Below, piece by piece: positions 45,385 through 53,644 of a stretch of DNA of 64,000 bases. Under the pieces are notes generated by a model. The model did not search any database. It had not been told where the DNA came from and was given only the letters and a program-made list of their open reading frames with translations. The translations under genes and the position numbers were made by a program. The first letter of the stretch is position 1; each line of letters starts with the position of its first letter. Source of the stretch: Sulfopaludibacter sp035606355 (GTDB lineage: Bacteria > Acidobacteriota > Terriglobia > Bryobacterales > Bryobacteraceae); contig DATNFO010000024.1 of NCBI GenBank assembly GCA_035606355.1, positions 399,545 to 463,544 of the forward strand, read 5' to 3'.

Positions 45385-45630
45385 GTGCAGAGAGCCCCGC
45401 GAAGGGGCAGTTTTAAGGATCGTGTAGGGTTAACTTTAGCTCGTAGGCAGGGGGCGTCAAGACGGAACTGCGTGAACTGACCGCCCGAAAGCCTAAGAAA
45501 ATATCTTCTCGCTTTCCGCTGCGGGTAGTAATAGAAGGGCCTTGGCTCGCAGGGTTTCTCATTGTAGCGGCACCCCACGCCTGTCAAGCCCCTGCTGCCG
45601 ATTTCGGCGCTTTGACTGGCTTCTTTATCC

Positions 45631-45668
45631 TTCGTCCGCGCGACTGCTGGGGCGCTGGTGCGGACGAA
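45631..45668. repeat. Inverted repeat, 9-bp perfect arms
   Basis: TTCGTCCGC at 45631-45639 and its exact complement GCGGACGAA at 45660-45668, loop 20 bp. It is in the divergent region between the serine recombinase and the methyltransferase. It could be a recombinase core/arm site or an operator. A second inverted repeat of similar geometry is at 45775. Confidence 0.55.
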
Positions 45669-45774
45669 CATAAATCGCCGAGCAAATCGCATCGTTGGTC
45701 AAGGAAGCCGAATCGGCTGTGACAGGCAGCGGGGCTCCCGCCGCTTGCGGCACTGGGGCAGCAGCGAGCCAAAC

Positions 45775-45815
45775 GCAAGCTAGCGGTTCGCTGCCGTTTA
45801 CCATTGCTAGCTTGC
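45775..45815. promoter_or_regulatory. Inverted repeat upstream of the methyltransferase, 10-bp perfect arms
   Basis: GCAAGCTAGC at 45775-45784 and GCTAGCTTGC at 45806-45815, loop 21 bp, ending 14 bp before the methyltransferase ATG and next to its AAAGGAAC ribosome site. As mRNA it could hide the ribosome site; as DNA it could be an operator. Each arm contains AGCT and CTAG, possible methylation-type palindromes. Confidence 0.6.
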
Positions 45816-45829
45816 CGAAAGGAACTCCT

Positions 45830-46468
45830 ATGGAACTCTTTCAGTCAGCACCCAACCAAGTAATTAACGACGACTGCCTTCACGCGCTGCCTGAGATTCC
45901 CGGCGGCAGCGTGGATTTGGTCCTCACTGACCCGCCTTACCTAGTCAACTACCACGACCGGAGCGGGCGGAGCCTCGCCGGCGACTCTACGGGCTATTGG
46001 GTGCTCCCCGCCTTCGCGGAAATCGCCCGCGTGCTCAAGCCTGACCACTTGTGTGTATCGTTTTGCGCCTGGAACAAAACGGAACAGTTTCTTGCGGCCT
46101 GGCGAACCGTTGGCTTGCGGATCGTCGGCCAACTCGTCTGGGTTAAGCCTTACCCTTCCAGTTCGGGGCTGCTGGCGTACCGCCACGAACAGGCCTATCT
46201 GCTGGCCAAAGGGCATCCCGGAAAGCCCGTCGAAGCGTTGCCGGATGTTCTGCCCTGGCAGTACACAGGCAATCGTCTCCATCCGACTGAAAAGCCGGTT
46301 TCGTCGCTAACGCCGGTTGTCGAAGCATTCACTCGGCCCGGTGACATTGTGCTCGATCCGTTCTGCGGCTCGGGCAGCACTCTGCTCGCTGCCAAGCTCC
46401 TTGGTCGGCGGTATGTCGGTATTGAGATCGACGCCGGGCACTGCCGGACTGCCCGCGCCCGGCTATAG
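45830..46468 (+). CDS. DNA methyltransferase, beta-class N6A/N4C
   Basis: 212-aa S-adenosylmethionine-dependent DNA methylase. The catalytic motif TDPPYLVNY (D34) comes before the AdoMet-binding motif LDPFCGSGSTLLAAKLLG, the order of the beta class. The start is ATG 45830 with AAAGGAAC upstream; the longer frame from 45695 is unsupported and would include the inverted repeat. No restriction endonuclease is adjacent, so it is an orphan methylase, as often carried by mobile elements to avoid host restriction or to regulate transfer. Confidence 0.9.
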   Translation: MELFQSAPNQVINDDCLHALPEIPGGSVDLVLTDPPYLVNYHDRSGRSLAGDSTGYWVLPAFAEIARVLKPDHLCVSFCAWNKTEQFLAAWRTVGLRIVGQLVWVKPYPSSSGLLAYRHEQAYLLAKGHPGKPVEALPDVLPWQYTGNRLHPTEKPVSSLTPVVEAFTRPGDIVLDPFCGSGSTLLAAKLLGRRYVGIEIDAGHCRTARARL

Positions 46469-46603
46469 CTGAAAACCACTTGAAGAAGCGGCGTTATGTT
46501 CCTGCTCGCCGAGGAGCATGTCAAAAACGGCCAGCAGGTCTTCCTCCTCTGCTGCCATGACAGAGTCCCAAACGACAATTAGCGGTCGGCTTTGTGCGGG
46601 CAT
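46463..46603 (-). CDS. Possible small acidic protein, 46 aa
   Basis: Minus-strand frame MPAQSRPLIVVWDSVMAAEE with an acidic helix (EEDLLAVFDMLLGEQE) and a stop overlapping the end of the methyltransferase gene by 6 bp. Protein-like composition, but no ribosome site. In 46604-47059 I see no convincing gene; a rightward frame 46786-46983 (MELLIEALHSLVADVAAERF) is a weak candidate. Confidence 0.25.
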   Translation of the reverse strand: MPAQSRPLIVVWDSVMAAEEEDLLAVFDMLLGEQEHNAASSSGFQL

Positions 46604-47059
46604 GGTGTAGACATAAAGGTTTTAGCCTTGGCACCATACCCGAACACCCCAGAATTGAAAAGGAGGGACAACACGGCGGAGGCGGCGCCGTGGGTAACAA
46701 GGGCGCCGCAGCGGGAATGTCCCTGCTTTCCGGCAGCCATCACCAGCGCCACAATACCCGGTCTATGCTTTTCCTCCGCCTCATAATGGAACTGCTCATT
46801 GAAGCTCTGCACTCCCTAGTTGCTGACGTGGCCGCAGAGAGGTTTTCCCAATGGCTGGGGCGGTTCTTGCCTGCCCAGAGACTGCGCGGCATGCCCGGAG
46901 TCCGGCGGCATATTCACGAACAGTCCCGCCGCAGGCTCTTCCGCAGGTTATCCACAGGAGATCGTCATAATCCAGCGGAATAGCTTCAATGTCCCCACTT
47001 TACAGAAAAAGGGGAATTGCTAAAGTGCAGGTAAAGACAAAAAGGAAAGGAGGTCGTCA

Positions 47060-47347
47060 ATGCCAAAAGTCAATACTCAATTCCCGAACCGAGTGCAACT
47101 GTTTCGGCACAAACGCTGCCTGCAAACGGAGCAGGTTGCCCACCTGCTTGGACACCAAACGACGTCTACGCTGGAGGCGTATGAGCGCGCCGCGCGTCTG
47201 CCGTCGTTCTTAAACGCGCTGCGATTGTCGATTATTTTGCGCACCCCAGTCGAGTTTCTCTATGGACAGCTATATGACTATCTGCGAGAAGCGATTCGGG
47301 CCGAGGAGGAGCGCCTCAATGCGCCCGAACAGCAGGTGCTGTTCTGA
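47060..47347 (+). CDS. XRE-family HTH transcriptional regulator
   Basis: 95-aa DNA-binding protein. The HTH lies at about residues 12-45: QLFRHKRCLQTEQVAHLLGH and TSTLEAYERAARLPSF, the lambda-repressor-like fold; the C-terminal helix (AIRAEEERLNAPEQQ) probably dimerises. A strong AAAGGAGGTCGTCA ribosome site precedes the ATG. It heads a rightward unit with the 246-aa protein and the Dam-type methylase, and is a likely switch controlling the element. Confidence 0.85.
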   Translation: MPKVNTQFPNRVQLFRHKRCLQTEQVAHLLGHQTTSTLEAYERAARLPSFLNALRLSIILRTPVEFLYGQLYDYLREAIRAEEERLNAPEQQVLF

Positions 47348-47390
47348 GCGCAGACTGTCCCAAGAAGAGCATTAACCATCAAGAGTTTTT

Positions 47391-48131
47391 ATGGACGGTA
47401 TTCTTGATCGCGTGGAGCAATCACGAGCACGCGCGTATAGCAGCCATTTTCAGCCAGCAAGCCCCGACGAACTTTTTGCTCTCAGGCTTGCATTCCGCCT
47501 CGGAGAGCCCGCTGCAGCCCGCCACTACCTGGAGTTACTAGACAAGTATTCGCAGGAGCAACTGCTCGTAACTTACAAGCGCGTGCAGCGCTGCGGCTCG
47601 CACCTTGACCCGGCGCGGAGCTTCCACAAGGAACTAGAGCGGATTACTCGGCCAGTGGCTGCCCCCTCGCGTCTGCGGCGCATTCTGGCTATAAGGCTGG
47701 AACGACGGACTATTACTGCTGTCGTTTTCTTAGGCCAGCAGCTTGAGTACCCACCACTGCTGCGGCACCTCAGGAAAACCAGCCGCGAAGCCGTGGCCAG
47801 CACCGCCGGGTTCGTTTCCCGCATCCTTGACCAGTGCGACATCGCAGTCGCCGCGCTTGAGCGCCCGCCGGAGAACACGGAAGTCCAGCGGCACGCCTTA
47901 GCTGAGGTCGTGGGGCACGTCTTGTCCGAAGAGGCGATCACTTCCTGGCAAGTGGACCGGCAGCAACTCATAACCGACTTCGCCCATCCGAGCCCACGGT
48001 CGCGAACCGAGGTCCGGGCCATTATCTCCCGGATGTGGCCCGACGTGGGCGATAGCTTTTCCGCCCCGCTCGTGAAAGATGCCCTTGCACTTGGACTTAT
48101 GTGCCATACGGAATCGCTCTTTGATCCTTAA
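47391..48131 (+). CDS. Hypothetical protein of the integrative element, 246 aa
   Basis: Not recognised. Soluble, mostly helical with many Arg and Leu residues; SYGG-type or enzyme motifs absent. Segments: DELFALRLAFRLGEPAAARH, RRILAIRLERRTITAVVFLG, SEEAITSWQVDRQQLITDF. It sits 43 bp after the XRE gene and 13 bp before the D12 methylase, so it is part of that operon. Confidence 0.7.
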   Translation: MDGILDRVEQSRARAYSSHFQPASPDELFALRLAFRLGEPAAARHYLELLDKYSQEQLLVTYKRVQRCGSHLDPARSFHKELERITRPVAAPSRLRRILAIRLERRTITAVVFLGQQLEYPPLLRHLRKTSREAVASTAGFVSRILDQCDIAVAALERPPENTEVQRHALAEVVGHVLSEEAITSWQVDRQQLITDFAHPSPRSRTEVRAIISRMWPDVGDSFSAPLVKDALALGLMCHTESLFDP

Positions 48132-48144
48132 CGTTCCCACTCGC

Positions 48145-48951
48145 ATGCTCGGACCAATCGCATATATAGGCGGCAAGCGGCGCCTCGCAAAACAGATTAT
48201 CGCCTCCATTCCTCCACATATTACATATGTTGAAGCTTTCGCGGGAGGCGCGCAAACCTTTTTCCAAAAGGAGCCGTCGAAAGTGGAAGTGCTCAACGAT
48301 CTTGACGGCGAAGTAGTCAACTTCTACAGGGTCTGCCAGTGGCACCATGAGGAGCTAATTAGATTCCTGCGCTACTGGCCAGCAAGCCGGAAACTGCACG
48401 CCTGGATGCTAGCGGCGAGTCCAGCGCTGCTCACCGATGTCCAGCGGGCTGCCAAATTTATTTACCTCCAGCGCAACAGCTACGGCGGACTTATTGTAAA
48501 GCAACACTATCATTACGCCGTAATTCAGCGGCCGAACCATCGGCCGGAGCGCATCCCCGAGATCATCAACAAAGCTCATGAGCGCCTCCAACTCGTTCAG
48601 ATAGAGTGCCTGCCCTACCAGGAGATCTTACGCCGCTTTGATCGAAAGAGCACTTTTTTCATGCTAGATCCACCCTATTGGAACCGTAAACTCTATAAGC
48701 AAAACTTCAGCGAACGAGATTTCCACGATTTAGAGGAACGCCTCCATCATATTAAAGGTAGGTTTCTTTTGACTCTAGATGATCGTCCGGAGGTGCGTAC
48801 CCTCTTTGCTAAATGGCATCTTCTTCCCGTTGAGGTCAGTTATACTGCCCAGAGATCGCAAGCGAGACGTTACAGCGAACTCTTCATTACGAACTACAGC
48901 GTACACATCCCAGTTGTTAAGCAAAAGGGGAAACAGACGCGCGAGTCGTGA
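48145..48951 (+). CDS. D12-class DNA adenine methyltransferase
   Basis: 268-aa N6-adenine methylase of the Dam/D12 (alpha) class. AdoMet motifs GPIAYIGGKRRLAKQI and VEAFAGGAQTFFQKEPSK near the N-terminus, catalytic FMLDPPYWNRKLY near residue 172, and the typical QRNSYGG segment before it. ATG 48145 places the GGK motif at the N-terminus as in the family; the open frame begins at 48079 inside the upstream gene. Second methylase in this element, again with no restriction partner. Confidence 0.9.
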   Translation: MLGPIAYIGGKRRLAKQIIASIPPHITYVEAFAGGAQTFFQKEPSKVEVLNDLDGEVVNFYRVCQWHHEELIRFLRYWPASRKLHAWMLAASPALLTDVQRAAKFIYLQRNSYGGLIVKQHYHYAVIQRPNHRPERIPEIINKAHERLQLVQIECLPYQEILRRFDRKSTFFMLDPPYWNRKLYKQNFSERDFHDLEERLHHIKGRFLLTLDDRPEVRTLFAKWHLLPVEVSYTAQRSQARRYSELFITNYSVHIPVVKQKGKQTRES

Positions 48952-48988
48952 TCTAGCCCGATCTCAATCCTGCGAGCACCTCGGTGGA

Positions 48989-50431
48989 CTATTCGGCGTT
49001 GAACAGCGTCTGGAATACGCGACGCCAATCGCCATCACATTCTCGCATCAAGCACAGCGCAAGTTCTATAGCGCGCACAACAGAGGCGAGGCCCGCTGGT
49101 ACCCAATCCGGCTTCCTAAACAACTGCTGGACGAAGTCATCAGTGAAGCGGGCCGGAATAAAGCATAGCTGTCCTTCGTGAAATTCGTCCCCAGGGTGCT
49201 CACTGCACATCCGGAGGACGTCATCTCTGTCAGCGTTTACCGCAGCAATAAAGAGGGCATCCGGCTGATACGACTCCAGGCTGTAGGAGAGGCCCGAAAG
49301 CTTTAGCGAATTTGGCCCCATGTGCGCCGTCAGCATTGGGGACAGCTCCGACCTGATGCCCCGAAGGGCGGCAGCAAAAGGATGTGGCACGCTCCTCCCA
49401 TCTCGCCCCGGATAATACGTGCTATCGGGTTCACTACCTGCTGAAGCGCGGAATATGCGTTCGTTAATAAGTCGCGCGCCATCGAGTGATGTTTCGTCGC
49501 GGTAGCGGTTGATGTTCTCGGCCACAGAGGAGGAGATTCCATTCGGCTTAGCCGCGTTACGATCACTGCGGACCTGGTATCCGGCGTATCCGTCCCGCGT
49601 CACGACCGTTACGACGCAATCTAGTATATTCGTGAGTCGAGAATAGCTCACATCACCATTTCGCAGAATGTGACTGATGCCAAGGTACGTTTCGTATTCG
49701 TCTGGCCGAAGGGTGCCGCGCAGCCGTCCGTTCAGGCCTTCGAAATCGTACCAGCCGACGGGCTTAAGGTGTAGCTCCAAAATTGGTTTTTCGAGCGCCA
49801 CTCCGGCTCCGTCGACAATCAACTCTTGCCACTTCGCTAGTCCTGCTGCCGGGCCATTAAAAAACAGGCGCCTTTTTGCCTTCGCCAGAGCTTTAACGTG
49901 TTCGATCCACGCATCTGCTGCCGCCCTAAGTTCCTCGGGCATGTCAAATTCAACATGCCTGTAATGAACCGACACCCGAGGCAGCGTTGCAAACATCGTG
50001 TCCGCTCCCCAGAGGCGGAGTGCCTCAACCTTGCCGCCCCCAAAGCTATAGACCGGGCGGGTCGGTTGAAACCCCACGATCCGGGGGCAAGGGATGTAAC
50101 CCGGCGACCATTCGAAATGACCCGAGCTGAGTTTCCGGATATGAATGGCTGGGCCGCCCAAGTCCTCCTCGAGATAGTGCCGAAGTTCACGGTACAACTG
50201 GTTAAGGCGGTTAAGCTTTATGGCTCTCGACGCGCCGTCGCCCGGCCAGAGTTGAGCTAACACTTCATCAACGGGTACAGTGCGTCCGCGGCTCCGGACC
50301 AAATAGGTCAGAAGGCCCATTACCGCCGAATCAGCCTTGGGGCCAACAACCGACCCACGCTTTCGAAGAAGTCGGCCCTGCAAATCTATCTCAAATTCCC
50401 CAAAGACAAGAACTGGATCTTCCGAAGGCAT
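48989..50431 (-). CDS. Winged-helix (OmpR-type) protein with possible Nudix-like C-terminal domain
   Basis: 480 aa. Residues ~7-110 form an OmpR/PhoB-type winged helix (FGEFEIDLQGRLLRKRGSVV, LLTYLVRSRGRTVPVDEVLA, RELRHYLEEDLGG). Residues ~120-480 are unassigned; the region VTVVTRDGYAGYQVRSDRNA, then SSVAENINRYRDE, then AAALRGIRSEL and LFIAAVNADRDDV follows the order of a Nudix fold (substrate strand, Nudix-box position, final strands), but the box reads RGIRSEL instead of REUxEE, so catalysis is doubtful. If right, it could be a DNA-binding sensor of a nucleotide. It lies leftward between two rightward operons of the element. Confidence 0.7.
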   Translation of the reverse strand: MPSEDPVLVFGEFEIDLQGRLLRKRGSVVGPKADSAVMGLLTYLVRSRGRTVPVDEVLAQLWPGDGASRAIKLNRLNQLYRELRHYLEEDLGGPAIHIRKLSSGHFEWSPGYIPCPRIVGFQPTRPVYSFGGGKVEALRLWGADTMFATLPRVSVHYRHVEFDMPEELRAAADAWIEHVKALAKAKRRLFFNGPAAGLAKWQELIVDGAGVALEKPILELHLKPVGWYDFEGLNGRLRGTLRPDEYETYLGISHILRNGDVSYSRLTNILDCVVTVVTRDGYAGYQVRSDRNAAKPNGISSSVAENINRYRDETSLDGARLINERIFRASAGSEPDSTYYPGRDGRSVPHPFAAALRGIRSELSPMLTAHMGPNSLKLSGLSYSLESYQPDALFIAAVNADRDDVLRMCSEHPGDEFHEGQLCFIPARFTDDFVQQLFRKPDWVPAGLASVVRAIELALCLMRECDGDWRRVFQTLFNAE

Positions 50432-50589
50432 AAACTCTACGGACAGTATAGCGAAAGACCGCTATGAGCCTGGGGCTACACGATTTCTACACGGGCTAAT
50501 AGATTTCTACGAAGCCAACGCCCCCCTGTGACCGGATAATAGCATCAGGGCCGTGCTCCTTCTCAAGAACGAGGCCCGTTGGTTGGCAC

Positions 50590-50627
50590 AAGAAAAGGCC
50601 TTGGGTAGTAAGGAGCTACCCAAGGCC
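50590..50627 (-). terminator. Strong Rho-independent terminator, leftward
   Basis: Perfect 12-bp stem: GGCCTTGGGTAG (50597-50608) and CTACCCAAGGCC (50616-50627), 7-nt loop. Read leftward, the hairpin is followed by TTTTCTT (50590-50596), a proper U tract; read rightward there is none. It therefore ends a transcript coming from the right, not the gene at 48989, whose start is at 50431. Confidence 0.7.
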
Positions 50628-50899
50628 ACTCTCGCGCAGCGGCAGACGTCGCAACCCAGGTAGCACCCTGGATCGCAAAGTTCTGTACAACTGCATGAAT
50701 GCGAGAGCGTGCCCACACCAGACCAAGGAGATTTGGCCGATGCGAACACACGACGCACTCCAACTTTAGAGCAAAGTTAAACGAGAACTGAGGAGCGCCC
50801 GAATGCCGCGCCGAGTCATACGGCTTCGGCACGTGGGTGCCGCTTATTCAAGCGCCTAGCGAGCGGATTTACGCTGAAAAGCGAGTCCACAGGCGCTGA
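50590..50899 (-). ncRNA. Predicted small RNA (promoter plus terminator), ~310 nt
   Basis: Inference from signals: a minus-strand promoter at 50906-50934 and a minus-strand terminator at 50590-50627 bracket about 310 nt with no convincing reading frame ending before the terminator (the best is a 26-aa frame from ATG 50696 ending inside the stem). It lies between the winged-helix gene and the transfer-type operon, so a regulatory RNA of the element is the simplest reading. A short peptide cannot be excluded. Confidence 0.4.
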
Positions 50900-50905
50900 C
50901 CCAGA

Positions 50906-50934
50906 ACCATACTCCTATATCCGAGTTCTGTCAA
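50906..50934 (-). promoter_or_regulatory. Predicted promoter of the small RNA
   Basis: On the minus strand TTGACA (50929-50934), 17-bp spacer, TATGGT (50906-50911). The -35 is consensus and the -10 keeps TA---T. It directly abuts the GTG start of the rightward gene at 50948, so the two transcripts are back to back. Confidence 0.5.
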
Positions 50935-50947
50935 GAGAGGTAGTAGT

Positions 50948-51490
50948 GTGTCCAAACGATGCGTGCTTACGGTGGCTGAGGCCAAAACCAGCTATGAACA
51001 CCTTCGGGGTCTAGCCGAGCGAGGCGCCGCATTGCCCGCAACTCGCGCCGCGGCGCCGTTTTCGGGTAGAACCCAGGACCGTACGCCGCTGGGCAGCTTT
51101 GGGAAAGTGGAGCGATTACCAGGCGGCGGAATCACAGCTCGGTCCTTTCCCGATCTCTTCATAGACAACTGCGGCCCGAGTGGCGAACGGAACCGCGCCC
51201 AGAGGTCCTCGAAAATGGGACAACCCGGACTAAGTGGCGACCTCGAATTCTATGCTGCCCGTGGTGAGGTACCTATTGTGAAGACCGACGAACTCAAGCA
51301 TACATTGTATTTAGTTAAGTGGACGAGTCGCCTTGGCGGTAGCGGAGGTCAACTCTCTCCGGTCCCCCGCCAATTCGCTGAATACCTCGTCAATCTGTTC
51401 TCCGAGCGCTTTGACGATTACCACTACTGGCTCGAACCGGTTTCCGGTTCGTCGGCCAGCGGTCCCTGTGGGCGGCCGCTGCCCTTCTAA
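50948..51490 (+). CDS. Hypothetical protein heading the element operon, 180 aa
   Basis: GTG start with GAGAGG upstream. Not recognised. The N-terminal half is Arg/Ala/Gly-rich and likely disordered; the C-terminal part (DELKHTLYLVKWTSRLGGSG, PRQFAEYLVNLFSERFDDYH) looks folded. It ends 11 bp before the HerA/VirB4-type ATPase gene and so is first in the operon that runs to 55711. Confidence 0.55.
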   Translation: MSKRCVLTVAEAKTSYEHLRGLAERGAALPATRAAAPFSGRTQDRTPLGSFGKVERLPGGGITARSFPDLFIDNCGPSGERNRAQRSSKMGQPGLSGDLEFYAARGEVPIVKTDELKHTLYLVKWTSRLGGSGGQLSPVPRQFAEYLVNLFSERFDDYHYWLEPVSGSSASGPCGRPLPF

Positions 51491-51501
51491 CCCTCGACCT
51501 T

Positions 51502-52878
51502 ATGACGTCGTTTCTTGAGCACAGCATAGCTGAGATATTCAATCGTTTTCTGAGACACCCACGAAAGGAGGCGAGCTCGGGTCTGAGGCTTGGCCGAATC
51601 GTCGCTGACGGTCAAGTGACTAATCAGTGGCTCACATTAGCCGCTGAGGCGGCACTCCGCCATGTCTTTATTCTCGGCAATTCCGGGTATGGCAAGACGA
51701 GCCTTATTAAGGAAGCCTCCCGACAGGCAATCGAGAAAGGTTGGGGACGAGTCGATATCATTCAACACAGCGATCTTCAGCCGTTCCTCCTCGGCAGCAT
51801 TGCGGCTTGGGAGCGGCAGACCCAGACGGATTTAAGTGAACGGACGGTGATTATTGCTCCTCCTGATCGCGTCTGGGCTACTGGCATGAATTTGCTAGAA
51901 GCTCAGGACGAACACGAGCTCTTCGTGCTCGCAGCCGAGCTAGCCGAGATGATCCGGGTGCGCTTTGGGCTTGAGTCAATCGGCGTGCGCATCCTCGAGC
52001 TACTCCGGAACACCGTGTTCGTTTTGGCCAGTACCCATTACACCCTGGCCGAATTTAGGTTGTTCCTGCATTCTCCCGCCTTCCGAACTGCGCTGCTCCA
52101 GCAGGTCACCAACGCTGAAATCCGATCCTACTTTTCTGAACACTATGACCGCTTATCCGCGGCCGAGCAGGGTATCTATGCCGCGGCGCTGCTCAATAAG
52201 ATTTCTGACCTGTCTGCAGACCCACTCGTAGCTGATGTCCTCGGTCAGCGCCAATCAGCAGTGTCATTGACCAATGCACTTGATCGCCAGATGTGGCTAT
52301 TGTTTAACGTTGACAAGGCCGTCTTGCGGGAGCAGAGCGCCACACTCGCCGGCTTGTTTTTTATTCGTCTCAAGAACGCGATCTTTGCGCGGCGACGCCG
52401 CGGCATCGTCATGGTAACGCTTGATGAAGCCCAGAATATTGTCCGCACGGATTCCGGCCTAGACACCGCTTTGGCCGAGACGCGTAAGTACGGCGCTTCC
52501 CTATTCTGTAGTTGCCAACAACTGCATCAAATCACGCCACCTGTCCGTGCAGCCCTGCTCGGTGTCGGCACGCAGATCTTTTTCCGCACCTCGGGGCCCG
52601 ATTCCGCCGAGGTTGCCAAATACCTCGACGGTGGCAAACACTTGGCCGAACGACTGAGAAACTTGCCGCAACGCCACGCAATCGTGAAGACCGGGGACGA
52701 GTATATTCGCGAAATTGAGATCCCAATCCTTGCCGAGCCAGCCATACAGACGCGCAACGTCTACGAACGGTGCATGAGGCGCTGGGCACGACCGCGAACG
52801 GAAGTCGAAGCCGAGATCCGGCAGCGGCACGAACAATTCACCAGGACAGCCAACAATGCACTCGACAACTGGGAATAG
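51502..52878 (+). CDS. HerA/VirB4/TraD-type DNA-translocating ATPase
   Basis: 458-aa P-loop ATPase of the HerA-FtsK superfamily, probably the coupling or motor protein of the element. Walker A FILGNSGYGKTSLIKEA (59-66 core), Walker B GIVMVTLDEAQNIV with a sensor stretch SLFCSCQQLHQITPPVRAAL typical of VirB4/TraG-like proteins, and the Arg-rich end MRRWARPRTEVEAEIR. No TM helix. The stop overlaps the next gene by 23 bp. In mobilisable elements this class often pairs with a replication-relaxation protein, as here. Confidence 0.85.
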   Translation: MTSFLEHSIAEIFNRFLRHPRKEASSGLRLGRIVADGQVTNQWLTLAAEAALRHVFILGNSGYGKTSLIKEASRQAIEKGWGRVDIIQHSDLQPFLLGSIAAWERQTQTDLSERTVIIAPPDRVWATGMNLLEAQDEHELFVLAAELAEMIRVRFGLESIGVRILELLRNTVFVLASTHYTLAEFRLFLHSPAFRTALLQQVTNAEIRSYFSEHYDRLSAAEQGIYAAALLNKISDLSADPLVADVLGQRQSAVSLTNALDRQMWLLFNVDKAVLREQSATLAGLFFIRLKNAIFARRRRGIVMVTLDEAQNIVRTDSGLDTALAETRKYGASLFCSCQQLHQITPPVRAALLGVGTQIFFRTSGPDSAEVAKYLDGGKHLAERLRNLPQRHAIVKTGDEYIREIEIPILAEPAIQTRNVYERCMRRWARPRTEVEAEIRQRHEQFTRTANNALDNWE

Positions 52879-53638
52879 CAGCAAAGTCATTATCCAGGAG
52901 CGTGACAGGCGCCTGTTTTCCGAACTCGCCCACCTTGGGCTAGCCAGTTCCGAACAGGTCAGGGTGCTGTCGGGCTTTGGGTCGATGCGGAGGAGTAATG
53001 ACCGCACGCACCGACTCGTGGCGGCCGGGTACCTCCGCAGGTGTTTCATCGGCACGACCTCCGGCGGGAAGCGATCGGTATTCGCCCTAGCGCCGAAGGC
53101 GGCAGCTCTGCTCGGCATTGCCTCGCGTCCCGTCAGCTTCAAGAATGACGACCTCGTTACGTCTGACCAGTTTCTTCGGCACCAGCTCCAGATCACGGAA
53201 TTTTATCTGGCGGTCCGCTATCTGGAACTCCCGCCCGATATTCGGTTTCTGCGGTGGCGGCGGTTTAGGGTGACGCTCTCTGAAACCATCCGCCTGATCC
53301 CGGATGGCTACTGCGAGTTGGGTACACTCGCCGGTGTCCGCGGCCTCTTTTTAGAAGTTGATTTGGGCAACGAAGCCTTGCGGATTTGGCAGCAGAAGGT
53401 CGAGAACTATTTGCAACTGGCGCTCTCGGGGGAGTTCCAACGGATCTTTGGCCAAAAGCAATTTCGCGTTCTGGTACTGGCCAACTCAGAGCGGCGGCTG
53501 CTAAGTCTCCGCCAAAAGGTAGCCGCCGCCACCGACAAGATTTTCTGGTTTGCCACTCTTAACGACATTCATAACCAAGGCCTGTGGGCACCGGTGTGGC
53601 TGCGGCCCACTGGAACTGCTCGTCAGAGCCTCTTATAA
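52856..53638 (+). CDS. Replication-relaxation family protein
   Basis: 260 aa. Winged-helix start (IIQERDRRLFSELAHLGLAS, RRSNDRTHRLVAAGYLRRC) followed by FLRHQLQITEFYLAVRYLEL and a nuclease-like core FLEVDLGNEALRIWQQKVEN, the layout of the replication-relaxation family (PF13814) found on plasmids and integrative elements and thought to act in plasmid replication or relaxation. It overlaps the ATPase gene, indicating coupling. Confidence 0.8.
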   Translation: MHSTTGNSSKVIIQERDRRLFSELAHLGLASSEQVRVLSGFGSMRRSNDRTHRLVAAGYLRRCFIGTTSGGKRSVFALAPKAAALLGIASRPVSFKNDDLVTSDQFLRHQLQITEFYLAVRYLELPPDIRFLRWRRFRVTLSETIRLIPDGYCELGTLAGVRGLFLEVDLGNEALRIWQQKVENYLQLALSGEFQRIFGQKQFRVLVLANSERRLLSLRQKVAAATDKIFWFATLNDIHNQGLWAPVWLRPTGTARQSLL

Positions 53639-53644
53639 ACTGCC

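Noticed and set aside
46948..46956. Perfect DnaA box TTATCCACA, possible origin
   Set aside because: Single box, no AT-rich region and no initiator gene next to it; likely chance.
51502..52878. HerA-like ATPase as partner of the SIR2 protein (known SIR2-HerA defence)
   Set aside because: It is 8 kb away in another operon, overlaps a replication-relaxation gene and looks like a DNA-transfer ATPase.
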